A DNA stretch of 64,000 nt, from positions 1 through 64,000 of the forward strand of contig NZ_VRYZ01000002.1 in assembly GCF_008064635.1 (NCBI RefSeq). The letters are read 5' to 3'. Under the pieces are notes generated by a model that saw nothing but the letters and a program-made list of their open reading frames with translations, had not been told where the DNA came from and did no database searches. Position numbers and translations under genes: made by a program. Below, in pieces: positions 32,121 to 40,574 of this stretch; the first letter of the stretch is position 1; each line of letters starts with the position of its first letter. The DNA is from Parahaliea aestuarii (GTDB taxonomy: Bacteria > Pseudomonadota > Gammaproteobacteria > Pseudomonadales > Halieaceae).

Positions 32121-33821
32121 ATGATACAAAGCGAAAACTACGACTTTGACGCCATTGTGGTCGGCTCTGGCATCAGTGGCGGCTGGGCAGCCAAAGAACT
32201 GACCGAGAAGGGGCTGAAAGTCCTGGTGTTGGAACGCGGCAGGGATATCACACCCGGCCTGGATTACTACGGCGAACACGCCCCGGACTGGAAGCTTCCC
32301 TACCAGGGAAAAAAGCCCCGTGAATTATACGAAAACGAGTACCCGATCCAGAGCCATGGCTATGCATTGAACGAAGGCAATCGGCAATTCTGGAACAATG
32401 ACAAGGACAATCCCTACGTCTTTGATGCCGAAAAGCCGTTCTATTGGATGCGAGCCGATGTGGTGGGCGGACGATCACTAATATGGGGGCGCCAGACCTA
32501 CCGCTGGTGTGAACAGGATTTCACCGCGAACGCCACAGATGGACACGGTATCCCCTGGCCGATCGGCTACTGCGACCTGGCTCCCTGGTACAGCCATGTA
32601 GAACAGTTTGCCGGTATTAGCGGCGAAGCGCTTGGCCTGGATGAACTGCCCGACAGCGAATTTCTCAAGCCGATGGAAATGCATGCACTGGAGAAGACGA
32701 TTCAGGGGCGTTTACGCAAAAAGGCGCCCCATGTGCACATGACCATCGGCCGTGTGGCGATCCTGAGCGAAGATCACAATGGGCGCGCTGCCTGCCATTA
32801 CTGTGGGCCCTGTGATCGGGGCTGCTCAACAGGCAGTTACTTCAGCTCTCACAGCGCAACACTGCCGGCGGCTCGCGCCACAGGCAACCTGACCCTCAAG
32901 GCGAATGCAGTGGTTGAGCGCCTGGAATACGATGCGCAGGGTGGCAGGGTCAGCGCCGTTCATGTGATCGACAGCCAGACCGGTGAGCGAAGCGCGTTTA
33001 GAGCGCGTCTGTATTTCCTCTGTGCCTCGACGGTAGGAAGTACACAGATACTGATGAATTCCCGCAGTGAGGCCTTCCCGGATGGCCTCGGCAATCGAAG
33101 CGGTGCTCTCGGCCACTACATGATGGACCACGTGTATGGCGTGGGGATTACGGGTATTTTCTACGACGACATGGATCGCTACTGGTTTGGCAACAGACCC
33201 AACGGCACCTATATCCCCCGGTTCAGAAACCTCGGCGACCAGGATGATGATGCCGGTTTCCTGCGAGGCTATGGCTACCAGGGCGCGGCCATGCGTATGG
33301 ACTGGAAGACCGGCTTCAATAAAAGGGGTTTTGGTGCTGACCTGAAGGAATCCCTGCGTAAGCCCGGCCCCTGGGTTTTCCACCTGGCGGGTTTTGGTGA
33401 GGTCTTACCACAGTACGCCAACCGTATGTATCTAGACGCGAAGAAGGTGGACCGCTTTGGCATTCCACAGGTTGGCTTTAGCTGCCAGTGGGGCGATAAC
33501 GAGCGCATGATTCGCGATGACATGTTGGAGCAGGGTGAGGCGCTGATGAAAGCGGCTGGCGCTGTGTTCACAGTCAAGCAGGGAGAGATGGGCGAGCCGG
33601 GGTTGGGAATTCATGAAATGGGCACTGCCCGCATGGGCGATGACCCTACACAATCCGTGGTCAACGCACACAATCAGGTTCACGGTGCGCCCAACGTGTT
33701 TGTTACCGACGGCGCCTGTATGACTTCATCTTCCTGCGTCAATCCTTCACTGACCTATATGGCATTGACTGCCAGGGCCTGCGATTACGCTGTCAAACAA
33801 CTGGCGCAAGGTCGCCTGTAA
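32121..33821 (+). CDS. GMC-family oxidoreductase (sugar or glycoside dehydrogenase), module 2
   Basis: ATG 32121 gives 566 residues starting MIQSENYDFDAIVVGSG; a longer frame upstream is not homologous. FAD-site GSGISGGWAAKEL, VGGRSLIWGRQTYRW, the cysteine segment CHYCGPCDRGCSTGSYF and the active-site end IHEMGTARMGDDP with CVNPSLTYMALTARA are all present. It is a typical partner of subunit-3 proteins in periplasmic sugar oxidation, for example glucoside 3-dehydrogenase. It is only distantly similar to module 1, so the two may serve different sugars. Confidence 0.87.
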   Translation: MIQSENYDFDAIVVGSGISGGWAAKELTEKGLKVLVLERGRDITPGLDYYGEHAPDWKLPYQGKKPRELYENEYPIQSHGYALNEGNRQFWNNDKDNPYVFDAEKPFYWMRADVVGGRSLIWGRQTYRWCEQDFTANATDGHGIPWPIGYCDLAPWYSHVEQFAGISGEALGLDELPDSEFLKPMEMHALEKTIQGRLRKKAPHVHMTIGRVAILSEDHNGRAACHYCGPCDRGCSTGSYFSSHSATLPAARATGNLTLKANAVVERLEYDAQGGRVSAVHVIDSQTGERSAFRARLYFLCASTVGSTQILMNSRSEAFPDGLGNRSGALGHYMMDHVYGVGITGIFYDDMDRYWFGNRPNGTYIPRFRNLGDQDDDAGFLRGYGYQGAAMRMDWKTGFNKRGFGADLKESLRKPGPWVFHLAGFGEVLPQYANRMYLDAKKVDRFGIPQVGFSCQWGDNERMIRDDMLEQGEALMKAAGAVFTVKQGEMGEPGLGIHEMGTARMGDDPTQSVVNAHNQVHGAPNVFVTDGACMTSSSCVNPSLTYMALTARACDYAVKQLAQGRL

Positions 33822-33836
33822 ACAAGGAAAAGCACT

Positions 33837-34715
33837 ATGCCACGCTGGTTGAAAATTAGCGCCCTGGCTTTTGCCGGTATTCTTATTCTGCTTGGCGCCG
33901 GCGCCTATTCTTACTACAAATACATCGGCATTATTCCGTCTCACTATTATGAAACCGAACCACCGACACTGCCGCAGTTCAGCAAACCAGCGGTGCTGAT
34001 CTTCAACAAGACCAATGGTTTTCGCCATATCGACGCCTTGCCGGTAGCGGACGCCATGTTCACCGAACTGGCGCACGCTCACGGCTGGGATGTGTTTGTT
34101 ACTGACAATGCTGCAGTGCACAACCCCGGGGTGTTGGACAACTTCAGTCTGGTTATCTGGAATAATGTATCGGGCGACGTTTTGACCGAAGAGCAACGCA
34201 GCTCGCTGAAGCAATGGTTGGCAGACGGCGGTGGCTGGCTCGGTGTGCACGGATCCGGTGGTGATACGAGTTACCAATGGCCTTGGTACGTGGAAACACT
34301 GATCGGTGCACAATTTATCGGTCATACCATGATGCCGCAATTCCAGGATGCCGAACTCTACCCTACCGATCTCAGTACAGTGGTGACCGACCACTTGCCC
34401 ACGCCGTGGCGCTTACCAGCCGAGGAGTGGTATGCCTTTGATTCGAGTCCGCGTGATAAAGCCTATGAGATCCTTGTGACAATAGACACTGATAGTTACG
34501 AAACTCACGGACCCGTTAGTTCCGGGTGGATGGAGGGGTGGTCAGACCGAATGGGGAGCGAAGGCGAACATCCGCAGATTTGGCGACACAGGCCGGGGCA
34601 GGGCAGGGCGTTTTACTCCGCGATCGGCCACCAACCGGAAACGTACGAAATACCAGCCTATCGTGAACTACTTTCAAAGGCCATGCGCTGGGCGATGGGT
34701 GAGCCACGTGAATAG
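33837..34715 (+). CDS. ThuA-like domain protein with membrane anchor
   Basis: This 292-residue protein has an N-terminal hydrophobic segment (LKISALAFAGILILLGAGAY). A ThuA fold follows: VLIFNKTNGFRHIDALP, VIWNNVSGDVLTEEQRSSL, GGGWLGVHGSGGD, and a late QGRAFYSAIGHQPETY. ThuA proteins have a class-I-amidotransferase-like fold and occur with GMC dehydrogenases and TIM-barrel isomerases in 3-keto-disaccharide metabolism. The anchor places the domain in the periplasm. AAGGA precedes the ATG, 15 bp after the GMC gene. Confidence 0.82.
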   Translation: MPRWLKISALAFAGILILLGAGAYSYYKYIGIIPSHYYETEPPTLPQFSKPAVLIFNKTNGFRHIDALPVADAMFTELAHAHGWDVFVTDNAAVHNPGVLDNFSLVIWNNVSGDVLTEEQRSSLKQWLADGGGWLGVHGSGGDTSYQWPWYVETLIGAQFIGHTMMPQFQDAELYPTDLSTVVTDHLPTPWRLPAEEWYAFDSSPRDKAYEILVTIDTDSYETHGPVSSGWMEGWSDRMGSEGEHPQIWRHRPGQGRAFYSAIGHQPETYEIPAYRELLSKAMRWAMGEPRE

Positions 34716-34751
34716 TGCAGCAGACAATGATGTCCGGCGGAGGATAATGAT

Positions 34752-35636
34752 GTGAGTATTGGTGTCGGAGTCAATGCTTGGGTGTGGCAATCACCCTTTG
34801 CCCGCGAATCGGTGTGCTTGATCGAGCGTGCGGCGACCATGGGCTTCGACGCATTCACCATACCGGTGGAAGCCCCGGAGCTGATTGATGTCGAAGCGAT
34901 CAAAGCGGTACATGCGGACTTTCCCTTGCGTCTCTACGTCTCTGGCGCCTTTAGCCCGGATCGTGACCTCACTCATCCTGATACGCTGGTAAGGAAAAAT
35001 GCACTGGACTATATACACAGGACGCTGGCTATCTGTGAGCAGCTCGGCGTCAAGCATCTGGTGGGGCCGGCATACTCTGCTACCGGTAAGCGGCGCAAGA
35101 TACCGCGGCAGCAACGGGATCGGGAGTGGGGGCTTGCTGTGCAAGGCTTGACCCAGGCTGGCCATATGGCTGCCGATCACGGCGTTGTACTGGCCATCGA
35201 GCCGCTCAACCGCTTTGAAACTGATCTGGTCAATACCGCGGCCCAGGTGAAGCAGTTGATCAGCGATATCGGCCTGCCTTCGGTACGTATCCACTTGGAC
35301 ACCTTCCACATGCACATTGAAGAGCAGAGTGTGTACGAGGCTATTTGCACCGCGGGGAAAGACCTTGTCTACGTGGATGCCAGTGAAAGTGACAGGGGGA
35401 CGCCCGGCAAAGGTCAGGTCCATTGGCATGAAGTTGCCCGTGCGCTCCGCGATATTGGCTATCAGGGGGATTGCATCATCGAATCATTCACACCGGACTG
35501 CGAGGCGATCGCAGATGCCGCCGCAATCTGGCGTCCCCTTGCACCCACCCAGGATGCACTCGCAGGAGAAGGAGTGGCCTTTCTGCAAGCGCTATTCGCC
35601 AAAGAGGAAGCTACTGGGCAACCGCAACCATATTAG
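34752..35636 (+). CDS. TIM-barrel sugar phosphate isomerase/epimerase-type protein, copy A
   Basis: The start is GTG 34752, preceded by AGGATAATGAT. The 294-residue protein is a xylose-isomerase-like TIM barrel with metal-site segments LAIEPLNRFETDL (Glu), RIHLDTFHMHIEE (Asp, His), VYVDASESDRGTPGKGQVHW and a closing CIIESFT (Glu). This pattern is found in D-tagatose/psicose 3-epimerases and in proteins that isomerise or cleave 3-keto sugars. It lies last in the GMC module 2 operon. A copy about 85 percent identical lies in inverted orientation at 37268-38155, on the other side of the recombinase. Confidence 0.85.
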   Translation: MSIGVGVNAWVWQSPFARESVCLIERAATMGFDAFTIPVEAPELIDVEAIKAVHADFPLRLYVSGAFSPDRDLTHPDTLVRKNALDYIHRTLAICEQLGVKHLVGPAYSATGKRRKIPRQQRDREWGLAVQGLTQAGHMAADHGVVLAIEPLNRFETDLVNTAAQVKQLISDIGLPSVRIHLDTFHMHIEEQSVYEAICTAGKDLVYVDASESDRGTPGKGQVHWHEVARALRDIGYQGDCIIESFTPDCEAIADAAAIWRPLAPTQDALAGEGVAFLQALFAKEEATGQPQPY

Positions 35637-35710
35637 ATGGGGCAAGCGGACTGCGTCCTTCGAAATACTTGCATAGGGATGGGGAGCGTGTAGCGAACGC
35701 CCAGTTAACG

Positions 35711-35742
35711 ACTTTAGGTGGAAATTGCAAACTTTAGGTGGA
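35711..35742 (+). repeat. Pair of 12-bp direct repeats upstream of the recombinase
   Basis: ACTTTAGGTGGA occurs at 35711-35722 and 35731-35742, start to start exactly 20 bp, about two helical turns. They could be arm-type binding sites for the recombinase encoded just downstream. The 255-bp gap here holds no gene. Confidence 0.4.
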
Positions 35743-35820
35743 GGATGTTGCAAGAACTAGAAGGACGTCCACGGTGGTGGAGCAATCACACTAGCACCTT
35801 TATATTTACCGATACCCTCT

Positions 35821-35833
35821 AGTATTGGACATA
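35821..35833 (+). repeat. 13-bp direct repeat, left copy, flanking the recombinase
   Basis: AGTATTGGACATA here matches exactly the copy at 37235-37247. The left copy contains the -35 box of the recombinase promoter. TAGCTGCC follows at 35855-35862, and its complement GGCAGCTA follows the right copy at 37251-37258. Confidence 0.6.
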
Positions 35834-35853
35834 TGGGGTGAGGGCGCTATACT
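35825..35853 (+). promoter_or_regulatory. Sigma-70-type promoter of the recombinase gene
   Basis: TTGGAC (35825-35830) and TATACT (35848-35853) are separated by 17 bp, a near-consensus promoter pointing at the recombinase start 38 bp further on. The -35 box lies within the flanking direct repeat. Confidence 0.6.
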
Positions 35854-35891
35854 AGCTGCCTGCCAATAATTTGACCCCAAAGGCGCAAACC

Positions 35892-37130
35892 ATGGCTACT
35901 CCCGGCCCTGTACCACTGTATCCGACTTACGAAACCCTGAAGAACTTCGACTTTAAGGACTATCCAGATGTCGAATCTTTCCTTGAGTCAGGTGAATCAT
36001 GGTGGATGACCCACTGGCTGTGGGGACAGGAATTTCTCAACTACACGGGGCGTAACAAGTCCGAGCATACGTTCATTCGCTTCCGCAATGAGACGGAACG
36101 CTTCCTACTGTGGGTCTTTCTGTTCAAGGGCTGCCCGATGCCACAGCTACGAAAAACCGACATTCTCGAATATGCCGATTTTTGCTGGCAGCCACCAGTG
36201 AGCTGGATCTGCCTGACTAACCACGAGAAATTTGTACTGAACAACGGGCAATACATTCAAAACGGTGCATGGGCACCGTTTAGGCTCAAAACACCCAAGA
36301 ATGGCAAGGTCCCCAAGCCTGACAAGAAGAAATACAGACCATCGCAGCAGACTCTTGCTGCCACATTTACCGGGATCATAGCCTTCTACAAGTATTTGAT
36401 GAACGAGGAATACCTGTACGGGAACCCAGCGCAAATCGCCAAGGCAGATTGCCGACACTTTATCCAGGATGCACAGGTCAAGGAGCCGCGTCGGCTGACA
36501 GAAGCCCAGTGGCTTTATGTTTTTAATGTTGCCAAGAAACTTGCAGATGAAGACCCCAAGCATGAGCGGAGCCTTTTCGTAATCTGCGCGTTGAAAACAC
36601 TGTTCTTGCGTATATCCGAACTTTCAGAACGGAAAAACTGGTCGCCGATGATGAGCCATTTTTGGCAGGATTCTGAGGGTAACTGGTGGCTAAAGATCTA
36701 CGGTAAAGGTCGTAAATTGCGCGACATCACCGTGCCTGACAGCTTCTTGGACTACCTGAAGCGGTACAGGCTTTACAGGGACCTCACCCCTCTCCCTTCG
36801 TCTGGTGACAACGCCCCAATCGTAGAGAAGATCCGAGGGCAAGGCGGCATGACGCCTCGTCAACTGACGAGGATCGTCCAGTCGGTCTTTGACCTCGCGT
36901 ATCAGGCAATGAAATCAGACCACGGTGAGGACAATGCCAGGAAACTTAAGGAGGCCTCAACCCATTGGCTCCGGCACACCGGCGCCAGTATGGAGGTCGA
37001 GCGCGGTCGAGCTCTTAAAGACCTTTCTGAGGATCTGGGACACGCTAGTATGGCTACTACCGATACGGTCTATGTACAAACGGAAAACAGACTGCGGGCC
37101 CAGAGCGGGAAAGCACGAAAAGTCGACTAA
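35892..37130 (+). CDS. Tyrosine recombinase/phage-type integrase
   Basis: ATG 35892 gives 412 residues. The catalytic set is complete: R240 in LFLRISELS, K272 in YGKGRKLRD, H358 and R361 in HWLRHTGAS, H384 in LGHAS and Y394 in TDTVYVQ. The N-terminal ~200 residues form a SAM-like core-binding region with unusual aromatic content (SWWMTHWLWGQEF). It is not an integron IntI by position or by visible motifs. It stands alone between two inverted copies of a sugar isomerase gene, flanked by 13-bp repeats, and by eye is AT-richer than most neighbours, which suggests a small mobile unit. Confidence 0.88.
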   Translation: MATPGPVPLYPTYETLKNFDFKDYPDVESFLESGESWWMTHWLWGQEFLNYTGRNKSEHTFIRFRNETERFLLWVFLFKGCPMPQLRKTDILEYADFCWQPPVSWICLTNHEKFVLNNGQYIQNGAWAPFRLKTPKNGKVPKPDKKKYRPSQQTLAATFTGIIAFYKYLMNEEYLYGNPAQIAKADCRHFIQDAQVKEPRRLTEAQWLYVFNVAKKLADEDPKHERSLFVICALKTLFLRISELSERKNWSPMMSHFWQDSEGNWWLKIYGKGRKLRDITVPDSFLDYLKRYRLYRDLTPLPSSGDNAPIVEKIRGQGGMTPRQLTRIVQSVFDLAYQAMKSDHGEDNARKLKEASTHWLRHTGASMEVERGRALKDLSEDLGHASMATTDTVYVQTENRLRAQSGKARKVD

Positions 37131-37234
37131 CTTCCGATATATCAATAGGTTATGGAGTCCTACGGGAATTTCTAGAACGATCCGGGTAGAAAGCCGTGAT
37201 ACAGCGCCCCATTCCACATTGCCCAACACTAGAC

Positions 37235-37247
37235 AGTATTGGACATA
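37235..37247 (+). repeat. 13-bp direct repeat, right copy, flanking the recombinase
   Basis: AGTATTGGACATA lies 104 bp after the recombinase stop, identical to the left copy at 35821. Repeat to repeat, the unit is about 1.43 kb. Confidence 0.6.
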
Positions 37248-37267
37248 AGAGGCAGCTATCCTGGATA

Positions 37268-38155
37268 TCAGAGCTGATGATCTGGGGTATCCCGGATCAT
37301 CGGCTCGGAAAGAAGCTGCTGAAGGAATTCGATGCCCCCTTTCGCCAGGGCATCCTGTGATGAAGCCAGTGGACGCCAGATTGCGGCGGCGTCAGCGATT
37401 GACTCGCATTCCGGTGTGAATGACTCGATGATGCAATCGCCCTGGTAGTCGATATCGCGGAGCGCGCGGACGACTTCATGCCAATGGACCTGACCTTTGC
37501 CCGGCGTCCCCCTGTCACTTTCGCTGGCATCTACGTAAACCAGGTCTTTCCCGGCAACGCGGATGGCGTCGTAGACGCTCCGCTCTTCGATATGCATGTG
37601 GAAGGTATCCAGGTGAATACGCACCGAAGGCAGGTCGATGTCACTGATCAACTGCTTCACCTGGGTTGAGGTGTTAATCAGATCAGTCTCAAAACGGTTA
37701 AGCGGCTCGATGCCCAGCACAACACCGTGATCGGCAGCCATACGGCCGGCCTGGCTCAACCCGGCTACTGCAAGCTCCCACTCCCGGGCGCGCTGTTGCT
37801 GCGGTATCTTGCGTCGTTTGCCGGTCGCCGAGTAGGCAGGCCCCACCAGATGACCGACGCCGAGCTGTTCACAGATGGCCAGCGTCCGGCGTATATAGTT
37901 CAGTGCGTTTTGTCTGACGGATGCATCGGCATGAGTAAGATCACGATCATGGCTAAAGGCGCCGGAGACGTAGAGACGCAGGGGGAAGTCAGCCTGTACG
38001 GCTCTGATCGCATCGACATCGATCAGCTCCGGTGACTCTACCGGCACGGTGAAAGCATCAAAACCCATTTTCGCCGCATGTTCGATCAAGCGCGCCGATT
38101 CGCGGGTGAAGGGTGATTGCCACACCCAGGCATTGATACCGATACCAATGCTCAC
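37268..38155 (-). CDS. TIM-barrel sugar phosphate isomerase/epimerase-type protein, copy B
   Basis: This 295-residue near-duplicate of copy A (34752-35636) lies in the opposite direction. All putative metal-site segments are kept: LGIEPLNRFETDL, RIHLDTFHMHIEE, VYVDASESDRGTPGKGQVHW, CIIESFT. Differences cluster in the N-terminal helices and the C-terminus, so both copies are probably active and have diverged for some time. The GTG start is in the same ATGNNGTGAG context as copy A. Its stop lies only 20 bp from the right 13-bp repeat of the recombinase unit. Confidence 0.85.
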   Translation of the reverse strand: MSIGIGINAWVWQSPFTRESARLIEHAAKMGFDAFTVPVESPELIDVDAIRAVQADFPLRLYVSGAFSHDRDLTHADASVRQNALNYIRRTLAICEQLGVGHLVGPAYSATGKRRKIPQQQRAREWELAVAGLSQAGRMAADHGVVLGIEPLNRFETDLINTSTQVKQLISDIDLPSVRIHLDTFHMHIEERSVYDAIRVAGKDLVYVDASESDRGTPGKGQVHWHEVVRALRDIDYQGDCIIESFTPECESIADAAAIWRPLASSQDALAKGGIEFLQQLLSEPMIRDTPDHQL

Positions 38156-38208
38156 GCCATTATGCTCCGTCCTGCGCCGTCACGGGACGTCCTGCTCGAT
38201 GATGCCGA

Positions 38209-38883
38209 TTACGCATGGGCGCCGTCCGGAATGCCCTCTCTCGGGCTCAGGCCGTGCTGCTGCATTCGCCACAGCAGGCAGTCGATGCGGTCCTGGCCAA
38301 AGAAAGGTTCTGCATTGAACACCATCAACGGTACGCCCCAATGTCCACTTGTTGACTGCTCGGCTTCATTCTTCTCGACAATAGCGTCAAGACGGCCCGG
38401 GTCCCGCGCCAGCTCTGCGTCCATGGCCGCCAGGTCAAGTCCGGCGCGAGCTGCCGCATCCTGCAGGTGGCTTCCCTCGTTCCATTGCGGTGTTCCACTC
38501 CAGATCAGCCGGGAGACTTCATCGATAAAGGCCAGGCCCCTGCCCTGCTCCGCTGCCAGTACGCCGAGTCGCAGCAGGCGAAAGATATGGGGCTGGTCAG
38601 CGGCGATGGCACGGGTTTCGATGTTCTGGACGATGGGGTCCGGATTGGGCGGGCCGATGGGGAGCCCGAGCATTTGCGCCACGCGGGCCACATCAATAAA
38701 GGTGTATTGCAGCCAGCGCGGGTCAGAGCGCTCGAAGAATGCCGGGTCCCGCAGCGCCAGTGGCGCGACGATTTTCACCACAAAGTCCACATCGTAGTCG
38801 CGCGACATGGCTACCAGGCGGGATGTCGCCAGGTAGCTGTAGGGGCTGCGAAAAGACCAGTAGAGATCCACCGAAAGTGTCAT
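38209..38883 (-). CDS. DsbA-fold isomerase (2-hydroxychromene-2-carboxylate isomerase/kappa GST-like)
   Basis: ATG 38883 gives 224 residues opening with VDLYWSFRSPYSYLATSRL, the signature of the HCCA isomerase/kappa-class glutathione transferase group of the DsbA superfamily, in which Ser replaces the redox cysteine. HWGVPLMVFNAEPFFGQDRI near the C-terminus is the matching cis-Pro region. Such enzymes isomerise aromatic or unsaturated ring-cleavage products using glutathione. This fits breakdown of an aromatic or terpenoid aglycone, but the substrate is not known. It lies 57 bp downstream of the CoA-ligase gene. Confidence 0.82.
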   Translation of the reverse strand: MTLSVDLYWSFRSPYSYLATSRLVAMSRDYDVDFVVKIVAPLALRDPAFFERSDPRWLQYTFIDVARVAQMLGLPIGPPNPDPIVQNIETRAIAADQPHIFRLLRLGVLAAEQGRGLAFIDEVSRLIWSGTPQWNEGSHLQDAAARAGLDLAAMDAELARDPGRLDAIVEKNEAEQSTSGHWGVPLMVFNAEPFFGQDRIDCLLWRMQQHGLSPREGIPDGAHA

Positions 38884-38939
38884 AGCCAATGCTCCCGAAA
38901 ATGCGTTGTGGCTGCGCACCGCACGATAGCCACTTTTCC

Positions 38940-40412
38940 TTACCCTCCCCGCTCGTCGCGCAAGGTACTGCGCCGTATCTTGCCCGCCTCGTTGCGCGGC
39001 AGGGCTTCCACCAGTTCAAACCCGCGCGGGACCTTGTAGCGGGCCAGTGCCGCTGCGCACCGGGCGGCCAGTGCTTCCATATCAGGCGGATTCGCGGTAT
39101 CCAGGGCTTCCACCACCGCATGCACACGGCGCCCCAGGTCGCTGTCCTTCAGGCCAATCACTGCCACGTCGCGCACCCCGGGGTGCTCGCTGATCACCGC
39201 CTCTATCTCGGCCGGGAAAATGTTGGCGCCGCCGGAGATGATCATGTCGGTGCGCCGGTCACTGAGATAGAGGTAGCCATCGGCATCCAGGTAGCCCATG
39301 TCACCGACGCTGGTAAACCCGCCAGGTAACTGCCTGAGTGGATCGGCGCCGCGGTATTCGTACTGCGGCCCCATTCCCAGGAAGCGGCTGAAGATCTCGC
39401 CGACTTCGCCGGGCGGCAGTTCCCGGCCGGCCTCGTCGACGATCCTGAACTCGGTCATCACGCCCTGGCCGACGCTGCCGCGATGCGCCAGCCAGTCGTT
39501 GCCGTCGATTACAGTGAGCCCGGTTGACTCGGTAGCCGCCCAGAGTTCGAGAATCCGTTCGCCGCCGAACTGTTCGATAAATCCCAGCTTGGCCCACTCC
39601 GGGCACGGGGCGGCGAGGTGCCATACCAGGTTGACCGATGACAGGTCGTGGGCGGGCATATCCGCCTCGCGCAGCATGCGCTGCATCATGGTCGGCACCA
39701 GGTTGAGGACCGTGGGCCTGTACTGTTCGATCAGTTCCAGCGCGCGCGGGGCGCGGAAACGCTCGTTCAGCAGCACCCGCCCGCCAATGTAGAGCGTGAT
39801 GATCGAGAACAGTAACGGGCCGTTGTGATACAGGGGGCCGGGGGAGTACTTGAGGTCGGTCGATCCGATGCGAAGCAGGGCCGCCATGGGATGTTGCCCT
39901 TCCGGATAGGCAAAATCCCCCGGCGTCACGATCAGTTTGGGCTTGCCGGTCGAGCCGCCCGAACCGACAGCCTTGACCGGGTTGGGGACTTCGGCCGCTG
40001 GCAGCGATGCAGGGAAGTCATCCAGCGCGGCCATGTCTTTGCGCGTAATGCCCTGTAAATCGGCCTGGTCGCTGATAATGCAGACCGGGGCAGCCAGCGC
40101 CAGCATGGCATCGCGCTCTGTTGGCGGCATACCGTTGCTGACAGGAAACGGTGTAGCCCCCGCCTTATAGGCGGCAAACACCGCCACCATGTGCTCGATG
40201 CAGGTGGGCAGCACAATGGCGACCAGTTGCCCCCGCGCGGCGCCGCTCGCCTGCAGGCGGTGGGCCAGGCGACTGCTCCACTCATCCAGTTCCCGCCGTG
40301 TCAGCGAACGGGTGTGGCCGTCATCGCCGGCACACAGCAGCACTGTCTCGTCGGGGCGCTGGCGGGCGTATTCGTATAGCGCCCTTCCGGGTGTCCATAG
40401 TGCTTCGCTCAC
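38940..40412 (-). CDS. AMP-dependent acyl/aryl-CoA ligase, copy 1
   Basis: The start GTG 40412 is chosen because AAAGGAGG lies 9-10 bp upstream; it gives 490 residues. Adenylation motifs are GSGGSTGKPKLIV near residue 150, LWAATESTG, and YLSDRRTDMIISGGANIFP followed by the catalytic lysine in NEAGKIRRS near the C-terminus. The first motif lacks the usual YTSGTTG start (AVGSGGSTGKPK), seen in some aromatic or bile-acid-type CoA ligases. It activates a carboxylic acid as a CoA thioester. It is divergent from the PLP enzyme gene at 40575. Confidence 0.87.
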   Translation of the reverse strand: MSEALWTPGRALYEYARQRPDETVLLCAGDDGHTRSLTRRELDEWSSRLAHRLQASGAARGQLVAIVLPTCIEHMVAVFAAYKAGATPFPVSNGMPPTERDAMLALAAPVCIISDQADLQGITRKDMAALDDFPASLPAAEVPNPVKAVGSGGSTGKPKLIVTPGDFAYPEGQHPMAALLRIGSTDLKYSPGPLYHNGPLLFSIITLYIGGRVLLNERFRAPRALELIEQYRPTVLNLVPTMMQRMLREADMPAHDLSSVNLVWHLAAPCPEWAKLGFIEQFGGERILELWAATESTGLTVIDGNDWLAHRGSVGQGVMTEFRIVDEAGRELPPGEVGEIFSRFLGMGPQYEYRGADPLRQLPGGFTSVGDMGYLDADGYLYLSDRRTDMIISGGANIFPAEIEAVISEHPGVRDVAVIGLKDSDLGRRVHAVVEALDTANPPDMEALAARCAAALARYKVPRGFELVEALPRNEAGKIRRSTLRDERGG

Positions 40413-40574
40413 AACAAAGTGCCTCCTTTTATTTTTTTGGATAATGCGGTCTTTTGCAGCGGTTTGCACGTCTCGGGATTTAAACCAGTTGAATCTCTTG
40501 CTCCGGCAGCCGTTGACCTTGCCAATCGGCAAATGCAAAGTCTGGTCATCAATAAGCATAAGGGACACTGCAGC

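Noticed and set aside
35892-37130. Recombinase as the missing integron integrase
   Set aside because: It is 30 kb from the cassette region, is not next to an attC site, has its own flanking repeats, and I do not see the IntI-specific insert near the catalytic region.
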